Source of the DNA: Simiduia litorea
Lineage (GTDB): Bacteria; Pseudomonadota; Gammaproteobacteria; Pseudomonadales; Cellvibrionaceae
Direction of reading: 5' to 3'
Length of the DNA: 64,000 nt
Assembly (NCBI RefSeq): GCF_042853465.1
Contig: NZ_AP031497.1
Location: 2,790,001 to 2,854,000 of the forward strand
Shown: positions 1-9,400 of the stretch, one piece after another
How positions within the stretch are numbered: position 1 is the stretch's first letter
How the letters are laid out: each line of letters begins with the position of its first letter
The notes under the pieces: model-generated
Databases searched by the model: none
What the model was told of the DNA's origin: nothing
Seen by the model: only the letters and a program-made list of their open reading frames with translations
Made by a program: the position numbers and the translations under genes

Positions 1-3000
1 CTAATTTCAAATTCCAACTTATCGCCAACCTGAATATTTCTACCTTCGCGACAGTTATAGGTTTCCTCTTTCCAATAGTGGGTATTATCCACCATATTCA
101 TTACACCATTGCCGCAATACTCCGCCAAGGTATTCATGCCGATATACCACCAGCGATTTTCCGCCTGCAGGTCATCGAGTTTATTTTCGGTCACGACATT
201 CATACGAATGCTGGTGCCGCCCTTAGCGACATAATCGACAATTTCAATCGCCGCTGTGCGATCTTCCCAGTAAAAAGTAAGGTAGTGGTCGTACGCTTGG
301 AAATGATTTTCTTTAGCATGTCGATCGCGCGCGCGATCGGAAAAGCGCGTTACCAAAGCATCGCCGCGATCGTATTGAATGACAGGTTCAAGTGCCGTAC
401 TAGCATCGAATAGCGGCGCTATATTACCCAGCTCAGTGCCATAACTTACTGTCCACCACACGCCGCCAACACCCTGACCGACTGTGCTGCCAGCGCTTGG
501 ATCGGCGGCATAGAAATATAGGGGTCGACCATTGTGAGTGACCTGCACACTGCCATCCGTGCGCGTCACACTACCAAGACCTGCAACGCCACTGGCATTG
601 CCATCAGACATCAAGAGCGGCGGCCAGCTGGTGGCACAGTTGCCATTACAGCTACTGCCTGCGTTACCTTGATCGTTATCGAAAACATAAAGACTAAAAC
701 CGGGTTTTGACGAACCCACACCACCAACCAACAAACCGTTGGCAACCGCTACTTCTATGTTATTGGTAGGCGGAGTAACCACGGGGCAACCGGAAGCATC
801 TACTGCCGTTCCAGCCGGGGTGCCGGGGCAGGCATCGGCACTGTCGGCAACGCCGTCGCCATCGCTATCTTGAACCGGATTACCGCCGCCATTAACGGTA
901 AAACTTTGCTCTGCGCTATCGACGGCATAACCTTTTTCGGTGTCCCAATAGGTGAACGAGTAGGTTAAGACAGTGCTGGGAGCTAAGCCTGAAACGCTAT
1001 AACTATTAACGCCATTGGCCTGTGTCATAGCGACATTAATTTGACCACCGCCAGCAACACGATAATGTAAATCGGCCCAACTACTGGTGTTGACAAAAAA
1101 GCGCACGCTATCGGCACTGGTTTGCTCAACACCATAAACACTCACAGGCACCGGGCAACCATTGGCTTGCACGGGCACACCGGCCGCGGTATTTGGACAT
1201 TGATCAGCACTGTCTATAACACCATCACCGTCGCTGTCGGCGGGTAGCGCGCAACCGAAACTGTCCACGGGAACATTTGCCGCACTGCCCGGGCACTGAT
1301 CATTGGCATCGGGCACACCATCAGCATCGCTATCAAGCACGGTGACGGAGGTAAAATGCAGCCAGTTAAGATTGATTCCGGGTGCGTTGAATGTCACACG
1401 CACCGTATGTAAACCTGACGTTAGGTAAACTTGGCCGGCCGCTTGGCTTACAAAACTCTGCCAGCCACCGGTGCTGTCGACATTGTTTGCGCCTAAATCG
1501 ACACCGTCAACGCGTACAGAATAATTGCCGCCATTGATATCCGACGCAACACGCGCCGACACATCGTAAGTGCCTTCGTTTAAAAAGACGCTGTATTCCA
1601 ACCACTCACCTGCGTCAGTCCAGCCCACATTAAAGCCACCGTCTGCGTCCGTTGTCGCCTCAATATCGACATCGTCGGTACGATAAGCCGTGCCGGTATT
1701 ACCCGCGGTAGTGTCAAAAAAGTTGCTGTAATCCTCCGCTTGTACGCGAACACTATCGGTATTAATCAAGGTGCAACCCTGAGCGTCCACCTCGACGCCT
1801 GCGGGTGTATCGGGGCAGAGATCGTCGTCATTGTGTACGCCGTCGTTATCAACATCGGTATTAACCGCGATGAACTTAATCCAATTGAGATTAAAGCCGC
1901 CGGCGCTCACATTAACGCGTAAGGTTTGGGTACCAGCAGCCACCGTCACTTGACCTAAGGTATGAGTTTCGAATTGTTGCCAACCACCCGTTGCTGACAC
2001 AGAATCCGTGGCCAAGGTGTTGCCATCCAAGCTCAATGAATAAGCGCCACCCCCTGGTGCAGACGCGACACGCGTCGCGAGGTCGTAGGTGCCGGCAGCC
2101 AGATCCACACTAAACTCTAGCCATTCGTTAGCATCTATCCAACCAACGTTGTAGCCACCACCGTCGTCTGAAGTGATTTCTATATCGACGTCATCACTGC
2201 GATAAGCGCCACCAGTATTTCCGGCGCTAAGATCGTAATAAAGGCTGTAATCTTCGGCCTCCAGATGCAAGTCGACGCCCTGCGCAGGCAGCGCACAACC
2301 TGCACTGTTGACCGGTGTATTGGCAGGCGTATTTGGACATTGATCGAGATCGTCGTTAACGCCGTCGTTATCGCTGTCTGACACAACAACGCCACCGCCG
2401 CCTTCCCAGACGATATCGTCAATGGCAAATTCAAAACTGTTGCTCGGTAGCGCTCCGTCTAAGCTTGCGATATAAAACATTCCCGCGAGTGATTGCAGCG
2501 CAATTAAACTGCCGCGTAGATCGGTAACCGGAATACTCGCCTCAGCCCACTCACCGTTGCGCACTAACCCGTAGGTTGTTTCATAGGCGGGAAAGGTCAA
2601 CCAGTTTTCATTGGTATAGGTGTCGGCAATGCCGATTTTAAAACCAACATCGGCCGGAATTTTTATTTTAAATTTCATCACGCCGTCGACAAAATTACTC
2701 ATATCGCGCGCTTGTCGCGTTTGAATGCCACCGCCGAACCATTGATTAGGACTGACATACCGCCAAGCAATAACGTTATCGCCCTCGGCCGGCGCTGTAG
2801 TTCCGGCAACCACGGAGTCTTGATTCCAAATATAAATATCTGAGCTAGCGCCAGCTTGTAATTTATTGGTGGTAGGCGTGTTATCGGTAAACACACCAAA
2901 GGTGCCCGTTTCCGCCTGATTGACGCTGCCGGTAAACACCTGCCCCATACCGTCTAACTGATAAACGCGCACGTAATCTACATACATTTTGCCGGGCAAG

Positions 3001-3899
3001 GGTGCCGTCACTTGGGCGTTGCTGGCGGCGTCAGTAAAGTTTCCACCCACGGCCAAGTTCAACAATAAATAAAACGGTTGCTGAAGCTCACTCGACTCTT
3101 CGGTGATGCCAATAGGCGCGTTGTACATGTCGTACTCAATGCCGTTATCGACCACGGTAAAACGCAATTCTGAATCGGTCCAGTAAGTGCGATATGTGAC
3201 GAAGCGATTGCTCAGTGGCTGACTTGCCACATACGCATTATCCGTTTGCCATGCGGTCATCGCTGCACACGTAGGGTTTTCAGGAACACAAGCGGCATCG
3301 GCGTAGAAAATTGCATTGGCGCCAACATAACTATTGATATCGGCACCTGCGTGACCGGCATCGGCCATACCTTGAGCTCGGTGCCCCATTTCCATCATGT
3401 CGATTTCGCCCTTGGCTGGCCAACTGGCGGTGCTGGTACCCAACATCCACGCCGCTGGCCACAAGCCAATACCCACTTCCGGTACCCGCATCCGCACTTC
3501 GATCATGCCGTACTGCACCGCAAGTTTATTGTGGCTATCCACTTTGCCCGAGGTAAACGCCCTGCCCTCTACCGTTTCATTACGGGCTTGTAGTACTAAG
3601 GCTTTATTGCCCGCTTCATTGGGTACATCTTCGATGCTGAGATTATTAGCGCTATACCACTGCAGCTCTTGATTACCCCAGCCGCAAAGGCCAATCTGGC
3701 AACCATCGCCCTCTACTTGGTTCCAGTGCGCGGCATTGAAAGTATTGAAATTTTCTTCGAAGAGTAAATTGCCGATAACGGGGTTACTCAAATCGGCAAG
3801 CGATAATTGCGTCAACGCCAAGGTCGATGCCGCTAGTAATGCCGCGGGTAACCGGCGAGTGCCAGACCTAATAGATTTACTTCCATGATTATTCTTCAT
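1..3899 (-). CDS. Modular secreted GH16 beta-1,3-glucanase (laminarinase), C-terminus beyond the window
   Basis: Partial gene, open from the ATG at 3899 to the left edge (about 1,299 codons visible). A signal peptide (hydrophobic stretch about residues 19-35) precedes a GH16 catalytic domain (about 45-320) with the E-I-D-M-M-E motif: E165 nucleophile, D167, E170 acid/base. Then follow a beta-sandwich module (about 320-505), a thrombospondin type-3 Asp-rich linker, a CBM6-like module (about 542-670, EAEDY start), a further type-3 linker, a second CBM6-like module (about 715-848), more type-3 repeats, an Ig/FN3-like segment, a PF03640-like repeat (about 1060-1140, with LYVFDND and NGRPLYFY) and a C-terminal domain I do not recognise. 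It probably cleaves laminarin outside the cell. It is divergent from the GH3/GH16 pair and shares their operator region. GH16 assignment is firm; substrate specificity is inferred. Confidence 0.92.
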   Translation of the reverse strand, partial: MKNNHGSKSIRSGTRRLPAALLAASTLALTQLSLADLSNPVIGNLLFEENFNTFNAAHWNQVEGDGCQIGLCGWGNQELQWYSANNLSIEDVPNEAGNKALVLQARNETVEGRAFTSGKVDSHNKLAVQYGMIEVRMRVPEVGIGLWPAAWMLGTSTASWPAKGEIDMMEMGHRAQGMADAGHAGADINSYVGANAIFYADAACVPENPTCAAMTAWQTDNAYVASQPLSNRFVTYRTYWTDSELRFTVVDNGIEYDMYNAPIGITEESSELQQPFYLLLNLAVGGNFTDAASNAQVTAPLPGKMYVDYVRVYQLDGMGQVFTGSVNQAETGTFGVFTDNTPTTNKLQAGASSDIYIWNQDSVVAGTTAPAEGDNVIAWRYVSPNQWFGGGIQTRQARDMSNFVDGVMKFKIKIPADVGFKIGIADTYTNENWLTFPAYETTYGLVRNGEWAEASIPVTDLRGSLIALQSLAGMFYIASLDGALPSNSFEFAIDDIVWEGGGGVVVSDSDNDGVNDDLDQCPNTPANTPVNSAGCALPAQGVDLHLEAEDYSLYYDLSAGNTGGAYRSDDVDIEITSDDGGGYNVGWIDANEWLEFSVDLAAGTYDLATRVASAPGGGAYSLSLDGNTLATDSVSATGGWQQFETHTLGQVTVAAGTQTLRVNVSAGGFNLNWIKFIAVNTDVDNDGVHNDDDLCPDTPAGVEVDAQGCTLINTDSVRVQAEDYSNFFDTTAGNTGTAYRTDDVDIEATTDADGGFNVGWTDAGEWLEYSVFLNEGTYDVSARVASDINGGNYSVRVDGVDLGANNVDSTGGWQSFVSQAAGQVYLTSGLHTVRVTFNAPGINLNWLHFTSVTVLDSDADGVPDANDQCPGSAANVPVDSFGCALPADSDGDGVIDSADQCPNTAAGVPVQANGCPVPVSVYGVEQTSADSVRFFVNTSSWADLHYRVAGGGQINVAMTQANGVNSYSVSGLAPSTVLTYSFTYWDTEKGYAVDSAEQSFTVNGGGNPVQDSDGDGVADSADACPGTPAGTAVDASGCPVVTPPTNNIEVAVANGLLVGGVGSSKPGFSLYVFDNDQGNAGSSCNGNCATSWPPLLMSDGNASGVAGLGSVTRTDGSVQVTHNGRPLYFYAADPSAGSTVGQGVGGVWWTVSYGTELGNIAPLFDASTALEPVIQYDRGDALVTRFSDRARDRHAKENHFQAYDHYLTFYWEDRTAAIEIVDYVAKGGTSIRMNVVTENKLDDLQAENRWWYIGMNTLAEYCGNGVMNMVDNTHYWKEETYNCREGRNIQVGDKLEFEI

Positions 3900-4328
3900 T
3901 GCTTTAGCCCACATGTTTTTATGTTTATTTAGGGGCACGCCAATCGCTTTAACCGCACACGGCAGCGCACCAAAGATCGCGTTTACTGGCAACAGCGCAC
4001 AGGCACTAGAAAAACCAAAAAATTCGATCGTCAACACTTAGTCAGCAATAAATTATTGGCAGTAACTTTTGACCGTAAGGTTTGCCAAAACGGCGCATAA
4101 AGCGCAGGTGATACCTAGCCGTCACTGAAACAGCAGGTTTCAGTTGTCAAAAGTTTCGTTCAATCATTCACACAAACGCATAGGACTATCGTTTGTACAT
4201 TAACTGCAATACTGACTTCTCTCACACCCAATGGCACAGATTATCCATTGGCTCGCCGCGTGACTGACATTGTCCTATTGCGCTTCACTCACCCTTTGTG
4301 GGCCTTTGTTTTATTTTTACCGCCAAAA

Positions 4329-4342
4329 TGTAAGCGCTTACA
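4329..4342. promoter_or_regulatory. LacI-family operator palindrome (left)
   Basis: Perfect 14-bp palindrome TGTAAGCGCTTACA. LacI/GalR regulators bind palindromes with a central CG step, and this form is common upstream of glucan genes in gammaproteobacteria. It lies a few bases downstream of a candidate leftward -10, a position where repressor would block the GH16 gene. No LacI-family gene is present in the window, so the regulator must be encoded elsewhere. Confidence 0.75.
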
Positions 4343-4345
4343 ACA

Positions 4346-4374
4346 AACTTAGTGTATTCGCGGTTTTTAGTCAA
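4346..4374 (-). promoter_or_regulatory. Candidate sigma70 promoter for the leftward GH16 gene
   Basis: On the minus strand TTGACT (4374-4369) is followed after 17 bp by TAAGTT (4351-4346). The -10 is weak (3/6), but spacing is ideal and the LacI-type palindrome starts 3 bp downstream, mirroring the rightward promoter. Confidence 0.4.
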
Positions 4375-4547
4375 TAGCGAAACATAAGGCCCTGAGTAGT
4401 CGATCCCACTTATCAGCATTAATTTATCTAAACGGCTCAAGTATTTACCCATTTCTGCGTTGCAACGATGTACACACGTGCCAGCCATGGATCCGAAGAG
4501 CGCAACACGATTGACTGCTGAAATGTATGCTTACCGCCCTATTCGAC

Positions 4548-4576
4548 TTGACAATAGAGCGGTCATCCAAGATTAT
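4548..4576 (+). promoter_or_regulatory. sigma70 promoter for the GH3-GH16 operon
   Basis: A consensus -35 TTGACA (4548-4553) is followed by a 17-bp spacer and GATTAT (4571-4576, 4/6 matches). The LacI-type operator at 4575-4590 overlaps the -10 and the expected start point near 4583, so bound repressor would exclude RNA polymerase. The leader to the GH3 start is about 130 nt. Confidence 0.65.
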
Positions 4577-4590
4577 GTAAGCGCTTACAT
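4575..4590. promoter_or_regulatory. LacI-family operator palindrome (right)
   Basis: Perfect 16-bp palindrome ATGTAAGCGCTTACAT. It has the same 14-bp core as the site at 4329, 246 bp away, so the two could also be bridged by a tetrameric or looping repressor. It overlaps the -10 and start region of the rightward promoter. Confidence 0.8.
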
Positions 4591-4711
4591 TTATGATGCA
4601 GTGAACCCTTAACACGCCGCTGAGTAAGCACAGTCATACAACAACAGCTAACGCAAGCACACTCTGGTCATCCGTTTCGCCAGACAAGGCCACACTAAAA
4701 CGAGCGCTTCT

Positions 4712-7210
4712 ATGAACATAAAAATTGCCCCTTTCACCTTGTCCTGTTTACTGCTCTTGAGTTGCGACAACTCAGCGCCAGCCCACTCAGGCCAAGCACC
4801 AGAAAAAGTGGAGACCGATATCATGTTTGAGGCGTCACTCTGGCCAGCAAGACCTAAGGCAGCAATAGATGCCGAACTCGAAGCAACCATCAGCACGTTG
4901 TTAAATAGCATGACGCTCGCGCAAAAAGTCGGTCAAATCATTCAACCAGAAATTCGCCACGTGTCGCCCGACGATAGCCGCGATTACTTTTTAGGTTCGG
5001 TGCTGAACGGCGGCGGCTCTTTTCCGCAGCAAAATAAACACGCCAGCTTGCAAGATTGGCTAACGCTCGCCGATGGTTTTTATCAAGGCTCCATGCAAGT
5101 GAAAGCGCCAACAAAAATTCCTGCGATGTGGGGCACAGACGCCGTACACGGCCACAACAATGTGATTGGCGCCACCCTATTTCCCCACAACATTGCCTTG
5201 GGTGCAGCACATAACCCCAAGCTCATTGAAGCCATTGGCGCAGCCACAGCGCGGGAAATGGCCGCCACCGGCATCAGCTGGAGTTTCGCACCGACCATTG
5301 CCGTGGCGAGAGACGATCGCTGGGGCCGTACTTATGAATCTTATAGCGAAGACCCAGCGCTGGTTAAACAATATGCAGGCGCGATGGTAACGGGCTTGCA
5401 AGGATTGAAAGGTAGCGACAATTTTCTCGGCCACGGCAAGGTTATTGCCACCGCAAAGCATTTTATCGGCGATGGCGGCACCCACAAGGGCATTGATAGG
5501 GGCGACACCAACATCAGCGAAGCCGAATTGATCGACGTTCATGCTCAAGGTTATTTCGCTGCGCTAGATGCCAATGTGCAAGTGGTTATGGCGTCATTCA
5601 GCAGCTGGAATGGCGACAAACTACACGGGCATCACTACTTACTCACCGAAATCCTAAAAAATAAACTTAACTTTGATGGCTTTGTCGTGGGCGATTGGGC
5701 TGGCCATGCGTTTATACCTGGCTGCAGTGACACCCACTGCCCCGAAGCCATCAATGCCGGCGTCGATATGTTCATGGCACCCGATGCCAACTGGCGCGAA
5801 CTGTTTACCAACACCCTCGACGATGTAAAAGCCGAACGTATTAGCCAAGCCAGATTAGACGACGCCGTGCGACGTATATTGCGGGTTAAATTGCGCGCCG
5901 GACTTTTCGATAAAGGCGCCCCCTCGAGCTACCCGCTCGCGGGCGATACAACCATGATTGGCCATCAAGAACACCGCGCCATTGCACGTCAAGCGGTGCG
6001 CGAATCGGTCGTGTTGTTGAAAAATGCCAATCAACTATTACCGTTAAAAACCAACCAAAACATATTAGTTGCTGGTAACGGCGCCGATAATATCGGTAAG
6101 CAAACCGGCGGCTGGACTATCAGCTGGCAGGGCACGGGCAATGCCAATGCCGACTTCCCGGGGGCGACGTCCATTTACCAAGCCATTGCCTCTACCGTAA
6201 CGCCGGCAGGCGGCACCGTTGAATTAAGTGAGGATGGAAAGTACACCACTAAACCCGACGTAGCCATTGTAGTTTTTGGTGAAGACCCCTACGCGGAAAT
6301 GCAGGGTGACCTCGGCGACCTCGGCTTTCGCTCGGAAGCAGATTTGACGTTACTGCAATCACTGCAAGCTGAAGGCATTCCCGTGGTTGCCCTGTTTATT
6401 ACAGGTAGACCGCTGGCAACCAACGCTTACCTAAATGCCAGTGATGCCTTCGCCGTTGTTTGGCAGCCAGGCACTGAAGCGCTCGGCATCAGCGACGTAT
6501 TATTTTCCAATGACGATGGCAGTTTGCGCTTTCCATTTACCGGCAAGCTCAGCTTTTCCTGGCCTAAACATGCCGATCAAGTGGCGCAAAATGCCAACAC
6601 AGAAAATTACGATCCGCAGTTCCCACTTTACTTTGGTTTAACCAACGGTGAAGTAGATACCACGCCCTACCCACTTGAGGTCGCACCCGGCGACCTAGCA
6701 TCGAGCGCGTCGAACCAACAAGCCATTTTTCAACAGCGTACCTTTAGCCCTTGGACCTTGCGCGTCATCGACAACAACACGCGTACCGACCTCAACGGCG
6801 CCAGCCTTGAAACCACCCATATAAAATTAAAAACTGTGGATCGCTTTGTGCAAGAAGATGCCATAGCTGCGCAGTGGCTGGGTGCAGCCGAACTCCTATT
6901 CGAAAGTCATGACGCGGTGGATTTAAGTCGATTCAATAACGGCCGCTTGGTGTTCGATTTACAGTGGCAAGACCCAGCACCTATTACTCTCGGTCTTCGC
7001 TGTGCAAGCGGCTGCTCAACCGTTGAATTGAATAACTACACACAAAATGGATCTCAGGACTGGCAGGAAGTAAGCATTCCACTTGCGTGCCTCAGCCCGT
7101 CACTCAAGAAAATTACAGCACCTTTCTCGCTTAGCGCTGATGGCAAGGCCAAGTTGACACTCTACAACTTACGGTTCGAAGCGGGCGATAGCCCGTGTGA
7201 AAAAAAGTAA
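4712..7210 (+). CDS. GH3 exo-beta-1,3/1,4-glucosidase lipoprotein, ExoP-like
   Basis: 832 aa. A lipoprotein signal ends in the lipobox L-L-S-C, so the enzyme is probably anchored in the outer membrane or facing the periplasm. Residues about 60-400 are the GH3 N-terminal barrel; the nucleophile is D328 in GFVVGDWAGH. The GH3 C-terminal alpha/beta sandwich follows (about 415-640). The last ~150 residues match the galactose-binding-like C-terminal domain of the Pseudoalteromonas ExoP glucanase family (W-x-E-V-S-I-P-L signature), and the length fits that family. It should release glucose from laminari-oligosaccharides made by the GH16 enzymes. It lies 39 bp upstream of a GH16 gene, so the two are probably co-transcribed from the operator-controlled promoter at 4548. 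Confidence 0.93.
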   Translation: MNIKIAPFTLSCLLLLSCDNSAPAHSGQAPEKVETDIMFEASLWPARPKAAIDAELEATISTLLNSMTLAQKVGQIIQPEIRHVSPDDSRDYFLGSVLNGGGSFPQQNKHASLQDWLTLADGFYQGSMQVKAPTKIPAMWGTDAVHGHNNVIGATLFPHNIALGAAHNPKLIEAIGAATAREMAATGISWSFAPTIAVARDDRWGRTYESYSEDPALVKQYAGAMVTGLQGLKGSDNFLGHGKVIATAKHFIGDGGTHKGIDRGDTNISEAELIDVHAQGYFAALDANVQVVMASFSSWNGDKLHGHHYLLTEILKNKLNFDGFVVGDWAGHAFIPGCSDTHCPEAINAGVDMFMAPDANWRELFTNTLDDVKAERISQARLDDAVRRILRVKLRAGLFDKGAPSSYPLAGDTTMIGHQEHRAIARQAVRESVVLLKNANQLLPLKTNQNILVAGNGADNIGKQTGGWTISWQGTGNANADFPGATSIYQAIASTVTPAGGTVELSEDGKYTTKPDVAIVVFGEDPYAEMQGDLGDLGFRSEADLTLLQSLQAEGIPVVALFITGRPLATNAYLNASDAFAVVWQPGTEALGISDVLFSNDDGSLRFPFTGKLSFSWPKHADQVAQNANTENYDPQFPLYFGLTNGEVDTTPYPLEVAPGDLASSASNQQAIFQQRTFSPWTLRVIDNNTRTDLNGASLETTHIKLKTVDRFVQEDAIAAQWLGAAELLFESHDAVDLSRFNNGRLVFDLQWQDPAPITLGLRCASGCSTVELNNYTQNGSQDWQEVSIPLACLSPSLKKITAPFSLSADGKAKLTLYNLRFEAGDSPCEKK

Positions 7211-7249
7211 ATTATTCACAGCATAATAATCAATAATAAGGACAAAATT

Positions 7250-9400
7250 ATGAAACACTATTTGGTACCAATTTTTCTCAGCCTTGGTTTGGGAGCCTGT
7301 GGCGGTTCGTCGGGTGGTGATGATGCGGCAGTAACTCCTACTCCTACTCCTACGCCAACGCCAACGCCAACGCCAACGCCAACGCCAACAATAAGTGAAA
7401 ACTGGCAGCTGGTTTGGAGTGATGAATTTAATGGCGATACCCTAGATAGCAATAAATGGCACCACGAAAAAAATTGTACCGGCGGTGGCAATAATGAATT
7501 GCAGTGCTATACGGACCGGGACGAAAACAGTTTTGTCGCCAACGGTTTGCTCAATATCGTGGCCCGACAAGAAGTGTTTAACGGTCAAAGTCAAAATGAC
7601 GACGCGCCAAATTACGACCCACTGGACACCAGCGTCAGCCGCAACTACACCTCGGCACGCCTTCGCACCAAAAATCAAGGCGACTGGCGTTACGGACGCA
7701 TGGAAATTAGCGCCAAATTACCCCAGGGCCAAGGCATTTGGCCCGCCATCTGGATGCTGCCGACAGAATGGCGCTACGGCGGCTGGCCTGCAAGCGGTGA
7801 AATTGACATTATGGAGGCCGTCAACAGCAACACCGGCACGAATCCAAACGACATCCACGGCACCTTGCACTACGGAAAATTTTGGCCGGAAAATACCTAC
7901 TCAGGCGCGGCGAAAACCGTTCAGGGCAATGTTTGGGAAGGCCAACATGTTTATGCCGTAGAATGGGAGCGCGATGAAATTCGCTGGTACCTGGACGGCA
8001 CCCACTATGCGACTCAACGCCCGGCTACAGATTCAACCAATGGTTGGTTTACCTATTATTGGAAAGATCAGGCTGAGGGTTACAGCTACGGTTCACAGGG
8101 AGCACCGTTCGACGAGCAGTTTCACCTGATACTCAACCTTGCGGTCGGTGGCAATTGGCCTGGCAACCCAAATGCTAACACCCAATTCCCTCAAAGTTTT
8201 AGCATCGACTACGTGCGCGTTTATCAGTGCGCACCTGAAGGGGTTCCGAGCGAGGACGGCAGAGGCTGCGCCACACAGGTTGATACCAACATTGAAGCCA
8301 TAGGTACGGCAAGGCCGGCGCAAAATACGTTTGCTGTTTTTCAAGACGGTCTACAACATTTACCGCTTAAAACCAGTACCGGCACGGTAGAGCAAGGTAT
8401 GGATTTAGCCAGCTGGTCAGCTGTCGACGGCGATGTAATCACAGAAACCGTTACTGAGGGTGACAACACGCTGTGGCAAACCACGTTCTACGGCGCGGGC
8501 AATAGTTTTATTCGCACCGGCCCGAGCCCTGTCGCCGATACGGATACCGGCCTACAGCTCGTTAACATGGCGCAGTACGGCGAACTCAAATTCGATATTA
8601 AGATCGTCAGCGCTGCGCCAGAAACCCAGCTCAGCGTAAAGCTCGATAGCGGCTGGCCTAATCTATCCGAATACACCTTAGCAACATTACCCACGAACCA
8701 GTGGACCAGCATTTCAGTGCCCTTCCATCAACTACAAGCGAATAGCGTTGAAGCGGGTCATGTGGATTTCGGTGCTGTGCAAAATCCCTTCGTGATAGAG
8801 GCAAGCGGCCCCGCGCAAATTCAAATCAACAATCTACGCTTGGTGTGCTTAGCAAGCTGTAATCTAGCGCCGCTTACCCAAGTCTCGGGTGGAGAGATTA
8901 ACGAGACAGTGAGCATTTTCGACGACGCCGTTAATAACATTTGGAACTTAGGTATTTTAATCTGGCAAGAAGCCAGCCCCCACATTTTGGTTGATCTAGT
9001 CGATGCAGCGGATAGAACCCGCGGTAAAGTTATTGACGTAAGCTTTTCCGGTGCCGCTCGCAACGGCTTGGTCTTTATTCAAACTGATACCGTTCAAAAC
9101 ATGAGCGCGTTCGCTAGTACGGGTTTCCTGCAATTCGATATCAACGTCATCGATTATGCCACGGCGACATCTTTAAACATCAAAGCCGATTGCGGTCACC
9201 CCTGCTCTTCTGGCGATATAAATATTGGTCAACCCGGTATGCACGGCTGGGAAACCGTACAGGTACCGGTCAGTGATTTGGTAGCCGGCGGCTTAGACCT
9301 AACCAAGGTAAACACCCCTTTTGCCCTGCTGCCGACATGGGCGGAGCAGGAAGGCGTTCACCTTCAACTGGATAACATCAGCTGGGTATTAAGCAACTAA
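7250..9400 (+). CDS. GH16 laminarinase lipoprotein with two C-terminal beta-sandwich modules
   Basis: 716 aa, with a good ribosome site (AAGGA) before the ATG. The signal ends in the lipobox L-G-A-C, followed by a Gly/Ser-rich stretch and a Thr-Pro repeat linker (about 29-47). The GH16 domain (about 50-325) carries E-I-D-I-M-E: E184, D186, E189. It ends with the family's D-Y-V-R-V-Y-Q strand. Two tandem non-catalytic modules follow (about 343-548 and 549-716), each with an L-K-F-D-I-type strand and a W-x-x-v-x-V-P-v/f signature, likely glucan binding. As a surface lipoprotein it probably starts laminarin breakdown at the cell, whereas the divergent GH16 is probably released. It is second in the operon after GH3. 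Confidence 0.93.
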   Translation: MKHYLVPIFLSLGLGACGGSSGGDDAAVTPTPTPTPTPTPTPTPTPTISENWQLVWSDEFNGDTLDSNKWHHEKNCTGGGNNELQCYTDRDENSFVANGLLNIVARQEVFNGQSQNDDAPNYDPLDTSVSRNYTSARLRTKNQGDWRYGRMEISAKLPQGQGIWPAIWMLPTEWRYGGWPASGEIDIMEAVNSNTGTNPNDIHGTLHYGKFWPENTYSGAAKTVQGNVWEGQHVYAVEWERDEIRWYLDGTHYATQRPATDSTNGWFTYYWKDQAEGYSYGSQGAPFDEQFHLILNLAVGGNWPGNPNANTQFPQSFSIDYVRVYQCAPEGVPSEDGRGCATQVDTNIEAIGTARPAQNTFAVFQDGLQHLPLKTSTGTVEQGMDLASWSAVDGDVITETVTEGDNTLWQTTFYGAGNSFIRTGPSPVADTDTGLQLVNMAQYGELKFDIKIVSAAPETQLSVKLDSGWPNLSEYTLATLPTNQWTSISVPFHQLQANSVEAGHVDFGAVQNPFVIEASGPAQIQINNLRLVCLASCNLAPLTQVSGGEINETVSIFDDAVNNIWNLGILIWQEASPHILVDLVDAADRTRGKVIDVSFSGAARNGLVFIQTDTVQNMSAFASTGFLQFDINVIDYATATSLNIKADCGHPCSSGDINIGQPGMHGWETVQVPVSDLVAGGLDLTKVNTPFALLPTWAEQEGVHLQLDNISWVLSN
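7334..7390 (+). repeat. Thr-Pro hexanucleotide repeat (in-frame linker)
   Basis: About nine to ten tandem hexamers of ACNCCN encode (Thr-Pro)n between the lipobox and the GH16 domain. The first units are ACTCCT and the later ones ACGCCA, so the tract grew by unit duplication. Whole-unit slippage keeps the frame, so linker length may vary between strains without inactivating the enzyme. Confidence 0.85.

Larger units (their letters stand above)
3900..4711. other. Divergent control region of the laminarin locus
   Basis: This 812-bp stretch separates the leftward GH16 gene from the rightward GH3 gene. It holds two LacI-type palindromes and two candidate promoters, listed separately. The leftward promoter sits about 440 bp from its gene, which implies a long leader or an additional unseen promoter. 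A short inverted repeat TGAAAC-N5-GTTTCA lies near 4127-4143. The short open frames here look non-coding. Confidence 0.6.

Noticed and set aside
322..339. 18-bp palindrome CGATCGCGCGCGCGATCG
   Set aside because: It lies inside the GH16 coding frame and encodes Asp-Arg-Ala-Arg-Asp; a codon-driven coincidence is more likely than an operator.
4285..4488. 67-codon minus-strand open frame in the divergent control region
   Set aside because: It covers an operator and a candidate promoter, has no ribosome site and no protein-like pattern.
7258..7491. Minus-strand open frame with a Gly-Val repeat
   Set aside because: It is the complement of the Thr-Pro linker of the GH16 gene.
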